From assembly GCF_015477765.1 (NCBI RefSeq), contig NZ_JADLQQ010000011.1:186001-250000 (forward strand): a stretch of 64,000 bases of DNA, given 5' to 3'. Under the pieces are notes generated by a model. That model did not search any database, was not told the origin of the DNA, and saw nothing but the letters and a program-made list of their open reading frames with translations. Source of the stretch: Nocardia transvalensis. GTDB taxonomy: Bacteria; Actinomycetota; Actinomycetes; Mycobacteriales; Mycobacteriaceae. The translations under genes were made by a program, and so were the position numbers. Shown piece by piece: positions 8,204 through 17,785 of this stretch (position 1 is the first letter of the stretch; each line of letters begins with the position of its first letter).

Positions 8204-9294
8204 CCGCGCGGCTGCGTACGGCGCTCACCGAGCTGGTCGGGATCGAGCATCCGATCGTGCAGACGGGTATGGGCTGGGTGGCCGGGCCGCGGCTGGTGGC
8301 CGCCACGGCCAATGCCGGCGGCCTGGGCATTCTGGCCTCGGCCACCATGACCTACCAGGAGCTCGAGGCCGCGATCGCCAAGACCAAGGCCCATACCGAC
8401 AAGCCGTTCGGCGTGAACATCCGCGCCGACGCCACGGACGCCCCCGAACGGATCGAGCTGCTGATCCGGGAGCGGGTGCGGGTGGCGTCGTTCGCGTTGG
8501 CGCCGAAGAAGGAGCTCATCGCCCGGCTCAAAGACGCCGGGGTGGTGGTGATTCCATCGATCGGTGCGGCCAAACATGCGGTGAAGGTGGCGTCGTGGGG
8601 TGCCGACGCGGTCATCGTGCAGGGCGGTGAGGGGGGCGGGCACACCGGTCCGGTGGCCACGACGCTGCTGCTGCCCTCGGTGCTGGATGCCGTCGACATT
8701 CCCGTGGTCGCGGCCGGTGGCTTCTTCGACGGACGCGGACTTGCGGCGGCGCTGGCCTACGGGGCGGCGGGTGTCGCGATGGGCACGCGGTTCCTGTTGA
8801 CTCGGGAAAGTACGGTGCCGGATGCGGTCAAGCAGGAGTATCTGCGCCGCGGCCTGCAGGACACCGTGGTGTCGCTGAAGGTCGACGGCATGCCGCATCG
8901 GGTGCTGAACACCGAACTCGTTGAACGCCTGGAACATTCGGGCCGCTGGCGCGGGCTCGCCACCGCGGTCGCCAATGCCGCCAGGTTCAAGAGCATGACG
9001 GGCATGAGGTGGTCCACGATGGTTCGCGACGGCCTGGCCATGCGAAAAACCAAGGACCTCACCTGGTCTCAGGTCATCATGGCCGCCAACACCCCGATGT
9101 TGTTGAAGGCGGGCCTGGTCGAGGGCAACACCCAGGCGGGCGTCCTGGCCGCGGGCCAGGTCACCGGGATCATCGCCGATCTTCCCACGGTCCAACAGCT
9201 CATCGACCGCATAGTCGACGACGCCGTCACCCGAATCGATGCCCTCGCCGCGTTGCGCCCCGGCGCGGAGGTGACCCCCGGCTCCTCAGCGTGA
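8200..9294 (+). CDS. ipdC: IpdC, nitronate-monooxygenase-like flavoenzyme
   Basis: About 364 residues of the NMO/2-nitropropane dioxygenase TIM-barrel flavoprotein family. Q(T)GMGWVAGPRL near the N-terminus, VIVQGGEGGGHTGP and GGFFDGRGLAAALAYGA are FMN/phosphate-binding segments. IpdC is required for cholesterol ring-C/D breakdown and is thought to introduce the ring double bond that gives HIEC-CoA. GTG 8200 overlaps the ipdB stop. The last 9 bp overlap the converging hydrolase gene. Confidence 0.88.
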   Translation: MTARLRTALTELVGIEHPIVQTGMGWVAGPRLVAATANAGGLGILASATMTYQELEAAIAKTKAHTDKPFGVNIRADATDAPERIELLIRERVRVASFALAPKKELIARLKDAGVVVIPSIGAAKHAVKVASWGADAVIVQGGEGGGHTGPVATTLLLPSVLDAVDIPVVAAGGFFDGRGLAAALAYGAAGVAMGTRFLLTRESTVPDAVKQEYLRRGLQDTVVSLKVDGMPHRVLNTELVERLEHSGRWRGLATAVANAARFKSMTGMRWSTMVRDGLAMRKTKDLTWSQVIMAANTPMLLKAGLVEGNTQAGVLAAGQVTGIIADLPTVQQLIDRIVDDAVTRIDALAALRPGAEVTPGSSA

Positions 9295-10224
9295 CCGCAC
9301 CTGCTCCGCGACGAAGAACCGCGTCAGCTCGCGGATCACCGCCTGCGGCTGTTCTTCGGGGAGGTAGTGCCCGCTGCCCTCGATCATCACGACACGCACG
9401 TCGGTTCCCTTGTCCGCCATCTGTTCTCGCAGCTGCGAATAGGAGGACTCGCCCGCCAGGGTCAGGATCGGCAGGGTGACCGGCCGATACGTCGCGAGGT
9501 CCGCGACGTCTTGCCGGAAGGTCTGGTACCAGCGGTTGCCCGCCCGGATGGCGTCGGCGGAGTCGTAGGCGTGGGCATAGACGTTGCGTGCCTGGTCATC
9601 GACCGCGGCCTGGTCGACCAGCATGTGGCCGTAGAGCCAATCGATGACGAGCCGGAAGCGGTCGGCGAGCAACCGCTCGGGAAGTTCGCGTAGTTGATTG
9701 AAGGCGAACCACCATGGGTAGCCGCCCTTTCCGTGCACGAGAGCCTCGGCCTGGTCATCGGTGGCCGGAAGCATGGGGATGCGCAGCCACGACTCGACGG
9801 GCACCCCCAGATCCATGGTGATCAGGCGACGCACCGAGCGAGGGAAGGTGGCCGCCAGATGGTAGGCCACCCCGGCGCCGATGTCGTGACCGGCGACAAA
9901 TGCGGACTCGTGGCCGAGGTGCCCGATCAGTTCGTGGATGTCGCGAGCCATCGTCTTCTTGTCGTAGCCGGTCTCCGGCTTGTCCGACCCGCCCATACCG
10001 CGCAGATCGACTGCTGTCACACGGAAATCGCGGGCGAGCACCGGAAGTATCTTGCGGAACTGCCACCAGGTCTGCGGCCAACCGCCGAGCAGAATCAGCG
10101 GCTCGCCCGTGCCGCCGGTGACATGGTGCAGGCGAATGCCGTTCACGTCGGCGTACGCGCTGGTGAACTCCCCGTCCAGGGAGGCCGCCAGTTCGGTGTC
10201 GGTGGGGACGGTAGCCGTAGTCAT
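9286..10224 (-). CDS. Alpha/beta hydrolase, epoxide-hydrolase/haloalkane-dehalogenase type
   Basis: About 312 residues. GGWPQTWWQFRKI holds the oxyanion region, the nucleophile elbow is GHDIGAGVA (Asp nucleophile, as in epoxide hydrolases and dehalogenases), and GSGHYLPEEQP supplies the catalytic His. ATG 10224 is preceded by AAAGAGGA, whereas the longer frame has no such signal. The divergent box at 10237 resembles one in front of the neighbouring TetR gene, so that regulator probably controls it. No link to steroid degradation is proven; it sits as an insert in the cluster. Confidence 0.8.
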   Translation of the reverse strand: MTTATVPTDTELAASLDGEFTSAYADVNGIRLHHVTGGTGEPLILLGGWPQTWWQFRKILPVLARDFRVTAVDLRGMGGSDKPETGYDKKTMARDIHELIGHLGHESAFVAGHDIGAGVAYHLAATFPRSVRRLITMDLGVPVESWLRIPMLPATDDQAEALVHGKGGYPWWFAFNQLRELPERLLADRFRLVIDWLYGHMLVDQAAVDDQARNVYAHAYDSADAIRAGNRWYQTFRQDVADLATYRPVTLPILTLAGESSYSQLREQMADKGTDVRVVMIEGSGHYLPEEQPQAVIRELTRFFVAEQVRSR

Positions 10225-10236
10225 GAATCCTCTTTC

Positions 10237-10253
10237 TTTAACGAACGGTCCAG
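10237..10253 (-). promoter_or_regulatory. Candidate TetR operator upstream of the alpha/beta hydrolase
   Basis: Read on the minus strand this is CTGGACCGTTCGTTAAA. It shares the CTGGACCGnnCGTT core with the sequence at 10892-10909 in front of the TetR gene. It lies 12 bp upstream of the hydrolase ATG. Inference from shared motif only. Confidence 0.5.
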
Positions 10254-10294
10254 AAAATAGGCAGCACGGAGCGCCGAAGGGGATGTGGCATCGG

Positions 10295-10873
10295 TCAGGC
10301 GAGGAGGGAGAGCGCCTGGTCGATCGCATCGTCGAGCAGGCGTTCCCGCAGCGGAGTCTTCCCCACCACGCGAATCCCCTGCAGCAGCGTCACCAGGAAG
10401 CGGGCGAGTGCGGCCGGGTCCCGATCGGCCGACAACTCGCCTTGGGCGCGAGCGCGCAGCAGAGCGCTGGTCAGAACGGTTTCCAGCGTATCCAGACCGC
10501 CCGCAACGACCCGCGCGGCCGCATCGTCGCCGGGGAGTTCCACGGCAGTGTTCGTGATCAGGCAACCCTTACGATCACTGTCCGCCAATGCCGTTCGCGC
10601 GTACCCCCGCACGAAATCGCGCACGGCCTCCAGGGGGGCGTCGGGAGTGGACAGACGCTCGAGCGACGCCTGGCGAGCATCGTCGGCATACTGCTCAACC
10701 GCCTTCAAGTACAGCTCACGCTTACCCCCGAAGGCACCGTAGATACTCCCCCGACCGAGCCCGAGGTGATCGACCAGATCCTGCATCGAGGTCGCCTCAT
10801 ACCCCTTGCGCCAGAACAGCTCCATCGCCGCCCGCAACGCAACCTCCGGATCGAACTCCTTGGCCCTGCCCAT
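10295..10873 (-). CDS. TetR/AcrR family regulator
   Basis: 192 residues. N-terminal TetR HTH (about 8-50) with FWRKGYEATSMQDLVDHLGL and GSIYGAFGGK; the C-terminal ligand-binding domain resembles regulators of small xenobiotic or electrophile responses, with a Cys in DRKGCLITNTAVE. It reads in the same direction as the hydrolase, about 70 bp upstream of its start, and a shared motif lies in front of both genes, suggesting auto-repression plus control of the hydrolase. Confidence 0.85.
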   Translation of the reverse strand: MGRAKEFDPEVALRAAMELFWRKGYEATSMQDLVDHLGLGRGSIYGAFGGKRELYLKAVEQYADDARQASLERLSTPDAPLEAVRDFVRGYARTALADSDRKGCLITNTAVELPGDDAAARVVAGGLDTLETVLTSALLRARAQGELSADRDPAALARFLVTLLQGIRVVGKTPLRERLLDDAIDQALSLLA

Positions 10874-10891
10874 GCCGTCAGCCTACATGTA

Positions 10892-10909
10892 CTGGACCGA
10901 ACGTTCAAA
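10892..10909 (+). promoter_or_regulatory. Candidate TetR operator upstream of the TetR gene
   Basis: CTGGACCGAACGTTCAAA lies 18 bp before the TetR start and contains the palindrome GAACGTTC. It shares most positions with the box at 10237-10253. Confidence 0.5.
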
Positions 10910-10930
10910 AATATCTCCGGTGCTCAACTC

Positions 10931-12892
10931 CTAGAGGGGAGTGATCTCCACCCGGTTGTCGTGGAAGACCGCGCCGCCTGCGAAGTCCGCGTCTCGTTCG
11001 GGGATGGTGGCGTTGGCTGTGGAGCCGCCGGAGAATTTGGCCCAGCGGCCCTTCGTGGTGGCGGCTACGCCGGGGCGGACGGTGGTGGAGACTTCGGCTG
11101 TGGCCTCGAAACTGCCGCGGGTGTTCGAGACGAGGACCGGTGTGCCATCGGTGATTCCGCGGGTGGCGGCGTCGTCGGGGTGGATGGTTACGGTCGATTC
11201 GCCTGCGCGGCGGCGTAGTTCGGGGTTGGAGCCGAAGGTGGTGTTCAGGAAGTGGTGGGAGGCGGCAGAGATGAGGATCAGGCCGGGGCCCTCGTCGGCG
11301 GGTGGGGTGTAGGTGGGTAGCGGGTCGTGGCCTGCGGCGGCCGCGCGTTCGGAGACGAAGTGCAGCTTGTCGGAGGGGACCGGGCCGGGGTCGATCTTCA
11401 GGAAACCGTCGGCGCGCAGGCGGTCGAGGTCGTAGCCCTTCAGCAGCTGGCGGGCCAGGCCCTCGTCCGAATCGTAGAGCGACGGTTCGGTCAGACCCAT
11501 TCGGTGGGCGAGGCGGCGGAAAGTCTCGGTGGTGGACAGGCATTCACCCGGGGGCGGCACCGCGGGCTCGTTCCACACCAGGTACAGATGGCCGTAGCCG
11601 GCGATCACGTCCAGATGCTCCGGCTGCATGGTGGCGGGGAGGACGATATCGGCGTAGTCGGCGGTGTCGGTCGGAAAGTGTTCCAGCACAACGGCGAACA
11701 GGTCCTCGCGCGACAGGCCCTCGATTACCTTGCGCTGCTGCGGGTTCGAGCCCACCGGGTTGGCCGCGATCACGAACAAGGCTTTGACCGGGGGATCGTC
11801 CACCTCGAGCAGGCCCTCGCCGAGCCGGGTCATCGACAGGGTGCGCACCGGATGCGGCAGCAGGTCCCAGCGCACCAGCTCCGGTACCCCGAGCTCGAAG
11901 TGCCCGGACGTCGAATAGTGCAGTCCCCCACCGGGAATCGCCCAGTCGCCGGTCACTCCCGGCAAGCAGCTCAGCACGCGCAGGGCCATCCCGCCGCCCG
12001 CATGCCGCTGGATACCCTGCGACGCGCGGATCGCCGTCGGCCGGGTGCGGGCGATCCGCTCCCCGAGGGCCACGATCCTCTCCCGCGGCAATCCGGTGAT
12101 CTCGGCGACCCGATCCGGCGTGTATTCCGCTAGGCGACTATGGAATTCCGGCCAGCCGACGGTTCGGTGCGCAAGGAATTCGTCGTCCTGCGCGCCCATC
12201 GAGACGATGACGTTCATCAAGCCCAGCGCCAGTGCCGCATCCGTCCCGGGCAGCGGCGCCAAGTGCTCGTCGCACCGTTCGGCCGTGCGCGTGCGGACCG
12301 GATCGATCGCGACCAGGTAGGCGCCGCTGTCCTGGATGAACTTCCACAGGTGATGACCGGAGCTGAGCGGATTGGTACCCCACAGCAGAATCAGCTTCGA
12401 TCGCGCGAAATCTTCCGGATCCATCCCGCCCGAGGTGCCGAGGGTGTACTTCAGCCCGGCGGTGCCCGCGACCGAGCAGATCGTCGGATCGTGCAGCGAC
12501 GCCCCGAGCACATTGAAAAACCGCCGCCCCGAAAGCCCTTCCAGCCCTTGGATATATCCGAGGCTTCCGGTCCCGTGGAACGGCCAGACGGCCTCCCCGC
12601 CGTACTCGTCGACGATCCCGGTCAACCGCTCGGCGATCTCGTCGAGCGCCTCGTCCCAGCCGATCCGCTCGAACCGCCCCTCCCCTTTGCGCCCGACCCG
12701 CCGCATCGGATACCGGATGCGGTCCGGCGCATGCACCTGCTCCAAGTACCGGTTCACTTTCACGCAGAGCGCGCCCCGCGTGACCGGATGCTCCTTGTTC
12801 CCCCGCAGCCCGACCGCCACCCCGTCCTCCACGGTCACCACCCAGGAGCACGCATCGGGGCAGTCGAGCGGGCACGCACCCAGAACCTTCAC
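10931..12892 (-). CDS. Molybdopterin-dependent oxidoreductase, DMSO-reductase family
   Basis: 653 residues. The N-terminal [4Fe-4S] motif is CPLDCPDAC (Cys7, Cys11, Cys15) with a fourth Cys at about 43 (GALCVK), followed by the molybdopterin-binding domains (ILLWGTNPLSSGHH, IDPVRTRTAERCD) and a C-terminal dinucleotide-binding domain (VTIHPDDAATRGI). There is no twin-arginine signal, so it is probably cytoplasmic. Substrate unknown; this class includes formate dehydrogenase-like and BisC-like enzymes. It occupies the place between ipdC and fadA6 where M. tuberculosis carries fdxB and Rv3555c. Confidence 0.85.
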   Translation of the reverse strand: MKVLGACPLDCPDACSWVVTVEDGVAVGLRGNKEHPVTRGALCVKVNRYLEQVHAPDRIRYPMRRVGRKGEGRFERIGWDEALDEIAERLTGIVDEYGGEAVWPFHGTGSLGYIQGLEGLSGRRFFNVLGASLHDPTICSVAGTAGLKYTLGTSGGMDPEDFARSKLILLWGTNPLSSGHHLWKFIQDSGAYLVAIDPVRTRTAERCDEHLAPLPGTDAALALGLMNVIVSMGAQDDEFLAHRTVGWPEFHSRLAEYTPDRVAEITGLPRERIVALGERIARTRPTAIRASQGIQRHAGGGMALRVLSCLPGVTGDWAIPGGGLHYSTSGHFELGVPELVRWDLLPHPVRTLSMTRLGEGLLEVDDPPVKALFVIAANPVGSNPQQRKVIEGLSREDLFAVVLEHFPTDTADYADIVLPATMQPEHLDVIAGYGHLYLVWNEPAVPPPGECLSTTETFRRLAHRMGLTEPSLYDSDEGLARQLLKGYDLDRLRADGFLKIDPGPVPSDKLHFVSERAAAAGHDPLPTYTPPADEGPGLILISAASHHFLNTTFGSNPELRRRAGESTVTIHPDDAATRGITDGTPVLVSNTRGSFEATAEVSTTVRPGVAATTKGRWAKFSGGSTANATIPERDADFAGGAVFHDNRVEITPL

Positions 12893-12958
12893 ATCTCGAT
12901 CGTAGAGGGGTCACGACGGCCGGGCATACCGAGCGGTCTGCAGAGCGCCCCGGGACCG

Positions 12959-14146
<1,188 letters not shown>

Positions 14147-14156
14147 GGTGAAACTC

Positions 14157-14768
14157 CTAGGGGGACTTCGCTTCCGGGGTCGTGAGCCCGTCGAGCACGA
14201 TGGTGAGGTACTGCTTGGCGAGATTGTCCACGGTGATGCGGCCGCCCGGCCGGTACCAGCGCACGGCCACCCACACGGTGTCGCGCAGGAATCGGAAGGC
14301 CAGCTCGAGGTCGAGTTCGGGGCGGAAGCTGCCGTCCTCGACGCCCCGGGTGAGCACGTTGTGCCACAGCTCGCGGAACTCCCGGTTGTACTCCGCGATA
14401 TAGGCGAAACGCGGTGTAGCGCTGAGCCTTTTGGCCTCGGCCTGATAGATCGCCACGGCCGAATGCCAGCGATCGAAGGATTCGTAGGACGCGATCACCA
14501 ACGCCTCCAACGTATCCCGCGCCGACAGCCCCGAGCCGACGATCTCGCGATAGTGGCCGAACAGATCGTCCAGGAAGCCGCGCAGGATCTCGTCCACCAT
14601 CGACTCCTTGGAATCGAAGTGGTGATAGAGGCTGCCGGATAGAATCCCGGCCGCATCGGCGATATCGCGGACCGTGGTGGCACGCAGCCCACGCTCGGCG
14701 AACAGCCCGGCCGCAAGGGCGAGAAGCTCGTTACGACGTGCGGATTTGGATGCGTCGGGTGCGGTCAC
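14157..14768 (-). CDS. kstR2: KstR2, TetR repressor of the HIP degradation regulon
   Basis: About 203 residues. The HTH (RRNELLALAAGLFAERGLRA, TTVRDIADAAGILSGSLYHH) is nearly identical to Rv3557c, and the C-terminal domain keeps FIRDT-like and VRWYRPGG segments. HIP-CoA is the known effector. GTG 14768 is chosen because the longer frame starts inside the operator. The palindrome 14783-14800 lies 14 bp upstream, indicating autoregulation. Confidence 0.92.
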   Translation of the reverse strand: MTAPDASKSARRNELLALAAGLFAERGLRATTVRDIADAAGILSGSLYHHFDSKESMVDEILRGFLDDLFGHYREIVGSGLSARDTLEALVIASYESFDRWHSAVAIYQAEAKRLSATPRFAYIAEYNREFRELWHNVLTRGVEDGSFRPELDLELAFRFLRDTVWVAVRWYRPGGRITVDNLAKQYLTIVLDGLTTPEAKSP

Positions 14769-14782
14769 CCGCTCATAATACA

Positions 14783-14800
14783 ACCAAGCATTTGCTTGGT
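14783..14800. promoter_or_regulatory. KstR2 operator in front of kstR2
   Basis: Perfect 8-bp inverted repeat ACCAAGCA-TT-TGCTTGGT. Against the 14-bp consensus AnCAAGnnCTTGnT it has one mismatch (T for C in the second half-site), but the extended symmetry is better than at the other two sites. Confidence 0.8.
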
Positions 14801-14874
14801 CCAAGGTGGGCGAAAAGCACGCCGGACGGACGACAAGGAACCCACGCGGACGGACGTCGAGACGTCGCCGGGGC

Positions 14875-15612
14875 TCAGCGCACCGAATAGCGCAGGGGAG
14901 AGCAGACGGACAGGTCGGCGAGTAGGCGGTCGCAGATGACCACCGGGGAGATTCCCGCTCGGGCCATGCGGGCGACGAGCGCCAAACGTCGCTCGCAGCT
15001 GTCCCATTCGACGGTCAGTGGGCCGCGGCCGGGGCCGGCGTCCACGGTCGCCATGGCGCGGGGTGGGCCGCCAGGGGTGGGTTCCTCGCTGATCTTGAGG
15101 ATCATGCCGCGCTGCCAGGCTCGGTAGGTTTCCATATCGGCGCCGACCACCAATTTGTCGGTGGCCGCACACAGTCCCTCGGCAATGCCGTCGGCGAAGG
15201 CGACGCGGTCGAAACTGAACTTGCGGCAGCGGCGCACCACCTCGAGCAGATCGGCGCGCACCTCGCGCAGCAGCGCGGTCTGTTTGCGGCGCCGCCGGAC
15301 GTCCTCGGATTCGACGGCGCCGGGCTCGCGCACCATGCCGATCCGCTGAGCGCGCTCGCGGTCGCGGGCCATGTCGTGGCGCAGCGCGCCCCGGGGATCG
15401 CGAGCCACATCGGACTCGTCCACGGCATGCTCCTCCAGAATCTGCGCCGCCCGCATGGCCGTCGCGCATTCGGAGGAATGGTCGAGCAGTTCGGCGCCGA
15501 ACGTCAGCGCGGCCAATACGATGCTGTCCAGCCGTCGACGAGCCAGTACCACCTCGCGCACCAGCTCGAGTTCCAGTTCTTCGTTGTCTTCCTGACGGCG
15601 GTCCAGACCCAT
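14875..15612 (-). CDS. Hypothetical protein within the KstR2 cluster
   Basis: About 245 residues, not recognised. It is acidic and helical at the start (EDNEELELELVREVV), Arg-rich in the middle (DVRRRRKQTALLREV), with one CRK and later single Cys residues; no signal peptide or membrane segment. ATG 15612 has GAAGGGA upstream. It lies on the same strand between ipdF and kstR2, at the position of a PPE gene (Rv3558) in M. tuberculosis. It may be read through from fadE30-ipdF. A role in steroid breakdown is unproven. Confidence 0.55.
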   Translation of the reverse strand: MGLDRRQEDNEELELELVREVVLARRRLDSIVLAALTFGAELLDHSSECATAMRAAQILEEHAVDESDVARDPRGALRHDMARDRERAQRIGMVREPGAVESEDVRRRRKQTALLREVRADLLEVVRRCRKFSFDRVAFADGIAEGLCAATDKLVVGADMETYRAWQRGMILKISEEPTPGGPPRAMATVDAGPGRGPLTVEWDSCERRLALVARMARAGISPVVICDRLLADLSVCSPLRYSVR

Positions 15613-15714
15613 AGGTCGTGGTCCCTTCGAAATTTCGGGGAACCGGCCTACCTCAGGATTGCACAACTCCGCGTGGTCGGCGCCACCGAATTTCGGCCGG
15701 GAGACCGCCCGGCA

Positions 15715-16509
15715 TCAGGCCCGCTGGCTGCTGACCGACACCACCTCGCCCGTCATATAGGACGTGTAATCGCTGGCGAGCACGGCAATTGTGGCCGCCA
15801 CCTCCCAGGGCTCGGCGGCGCGCCCGAACGCCTCACCGGCGGCGAGCCGATCCAGCAGTTCGGCCGAGGTGACCTTGTCGAGGAACGGATGACGAGCGAT
15901 GCTGGGCGCCACCGCATTGATGCGTACACCCAGCGCGGCGGCCTCGACGGCGCTGCAGCGGGTCAACGCCATCACACCGGCCTTGGCCGCGGCGTAGTGC
16001 GCCTGACCGTGCTGGGCTCGCCACCCGAGCACGCTGGCATTGTTGACGATCACACCGCCGTGCCCCGCGTCGCGGAAGTAGTTCAGTGCCGCCCGCGTGC
16101 AGCGGAAGGTGCCGGTGAGGGTGATGTCGAGGACGCGGTCCCACTGCTCGTCGGTCATATCGACAACCGGTGTCTCCCCGCCCAACCCGGCGTTGTTGAC
16201 CATGATGTCGATGCGGCCCATCCGCTCGGCGGCCGCGCGCACCAGGTCGTCGACCTGCTCGGTACTGGTCACGTCGCACACCACCGCCGCCACCCGGCGC
16301 TGCGGGTGAGCTGCGGCCAGTTCCTCCTCGGTCTGCTTCAAACGCCGCTCGTGCCAATCGGAGACGACCACGTCGGCGCCCTCGTCGAGCATGCGGCGGG
16401 CGGTGGCCGAGCCGATGCCGGTGCCCGCCGCCGCGGTGATCACCGCAACCCGGCCGGTGAGCAGCCCGTGACCGGAGATCGGCTGCGGCGGAACGGAAAG
16501 ATCTGTCAC
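15715..16509 (-). CDS. ipdF: IpdF, 5-OH-HIC-CoA dehydrogenase/reductase (SDR)
   Basis: 264-residue SDR with TAAAGTGIGSA cofactor loop, NNAG, and YAAAK. It resembles Rv3559c (IpdF), which interconverts the 5-hydroxy and 5-oxo forms of the HIC-CoA bicycle. It lies 12 bp downstream of fadE30 on the same strand, so both are likely expressed from the operator at 17750. Confidence 0.88.
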   Translation of the reverse strand: MTDLSVPPQPISGHGLLTGRVAVITAAAGTGIGSATARRMLDEGADVVVSDWHERRLKQTEEELAAAHPQRRVAAVVCDVTSTEQVDDLVRAAAERMGRIDIMVNNAGLGGETPVVDMTDEQWDRVLDITLTGTFRCTRAALNYFRDAGHGGVIVNNASVLGWRAQHGQAHYAAAKAGVMALTRCSAVEAAALGVRINAVAPSIARHPFLDKVTSAELLDRLAAGEAFGRAAEPWEVAATIAVLASDYTSYMTGEVVSVSSQRA

Positions 16510-16521
16510 GGATGGTCCTCC

Positions 16522-17733
16522 CTATCGAGCCTCACGCGGCAGACCGAGCACGCGTTCGGAGATGATGTTGCGCTGCACCTCGTTGGAGCCGCCGTAGATG
16601 GTGTCGGCGCGGCTGAACAGGAACAGCCGCTGCCATTCGTTCAGATCGCCCGGCATGGCGATCAGGCCCGGCGCACCCAGGACATCCATGGCCAGCTCAC
16701 CCAGGCCGCGATGCCAGTTGGCCCACAACAGCTTCGAGACCGACGCCTGCCCGGCCGCGGTGCGGGCGTCGACGTCGGCGTGCGCCGAGGCCAGCGTGCG
16801 CAGCGCGTGGGCGCGCAGCACCCGCAGACCCACCCAGGCCTGATCGAATCGGTCGGCGATCACCGGGTTCTCCAGCGCGCCGTTGTCCCTCGCGACCGCC
16901 TCCAGATTCGCCAGCTCGCGCGCGAAGCGTATCTGCTGGCCGACGGTGGAGATGCCGCGTTCGAAGGTCAGGGTGCCCATGGCCACCCGCCACCCGTCAC
17001 CCGGCGCGCCGACCACGAGATCGGCTGCGGTGCGGGCGTTGTCGAAGAACACCTCGTTGAATTCGGCCGTGCCGGTCAGCTGCACGATCGGGCGGACCTC
17101 GATACCGGGCTGCTTCATCGGGATGAGCAGGTACGACAGCCCGTGGTGGCGGCGCGAGCCGGGTTCGGTGCGGCACAGGGCGAAACACCAATCGGCCAGG
17201 TGCGCCAGCGACGTCCAGATCTTCTGCCCGTTCACGACCCACTCGTCGCCATCGCGCCGGGCCGTGGTGGTGACGGCCGCCAGATCCGATCCGGCGCCCG
17301 GTTCCGAATACCCTTGGCACCACAGCTCGGTGACCGCTCGGATGCCGGGCAGGAACCGCTGCTTCTGCTCCTCGGTGCCGAATGCGAGCAGGGTCGGTCC
17401 GCACAGCTCCTCCCCCACATGCGAGACCCGGCTCGGCGCATTCGCCTTCGCATATTCCTCGTGGAAGATCACCTGCTGGCGCAGGGTCGCCGCCCGGCCG
17501 CCGTACCGTTTCGGCCAGCCCAGGCAGGTCCAGCCGGCCGCGGCGAGGTGGCGATCCCACTCCAACCGTTCGTCGAAGGCCTCGTGCTCGCGCCCCGGCC
17601 CGCCCAGGCCGCGCAGCTCCCGGAACCGCCCGTTCAAATTCTCGGACAGCCATTCCCGCACGTCGGCGCGGAAGCGGGCATCATCCGTGGTGTCGGTGCC
17701 GGTGGCCGAATCCGGGGTCTGGATCACACTCAC
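16522..17733 (-). CDS. fadE30: FadE30, acyl-CoA dehydrogenase for 5-OH-HIP-CoA
   Basis: About 403 residues. ACAD domains: WCQGYSEPGAGSDLA, VNGQKIWTSLAHLADW, TAEFNEVFFDNA, GAPGDGWRVAM, and GGSNEVQRNIISERVLGLPR at the C-terminus, all as in Rv3560c. It dehydrogenates the CoA thioester made by FadD3. GTG 17733 (or GTG 17727) is the likely start; the longer open frame runs through the operator into fadD3. Divergent from fadD3. Confidence 0.9.
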   Translation of the reverse strand: MSVIQTPDSATGTDTTDDARFRADVREWLSENLNGRFRELRGLGGPGREHEAFDERLEWDRHLAAAGWTCLGWPKRYGGRAATLRQQVIFHEEYAKANAPSRVSHVGEELCGPTLLAFGTEEQKQRFLPGIRAVTELWCQGYSEPGAGSDLAAVTTTARRDGDEWVVNGQKIWTSLAHLADWCFALCRTEPGSRRHHGLSYLLIPMKQPGIEVRPIVQLTGTAEFNEVFFDNARTAADLVVGAPGDGWRVAMGTLTFERGISTVGQQIRFARELANLEAVARDNGALENPVIADRFDQAWVGLRVLRAHALRTLASAHADVDARTAAGQASVSKLLWANWHRGLGELAMDVLGAPGLIAMPGDLNEWQRLFLFSRADTIYGGSNEVQRNIISERVLGLPREAR

Positions 17734-17749
17734 TCCGGTAGAGTAACCT

Positions 17750-17763
17750 ACCAAGCACTTGCT
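17750..17763. promoter_or_regulatory. KstR2 operator between fadE30-ipdF and fadD3
   Basis: ACCAAGCACTTGCT, identical to the site at 5715-5728 and a full match to AnCAAGnnCTTGnT. The two sites also share flanks (AACCT before, TG after). It lies 16 bp from the fadE30 start and 22 bp from the fadD3 start, so it should control both directions. Confidence 0.85.
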
Positions 17764-17785
17764 TGTTGACCGATCGAGGACGACC

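Noticed and set aside
15376..17769. 797-codon plus-strand frame
   Set aside because: Antisense shadow of the hypothetical gene, ipdF and fadE30; His/Arg-rich composition typical of GC-rich shadow frames.
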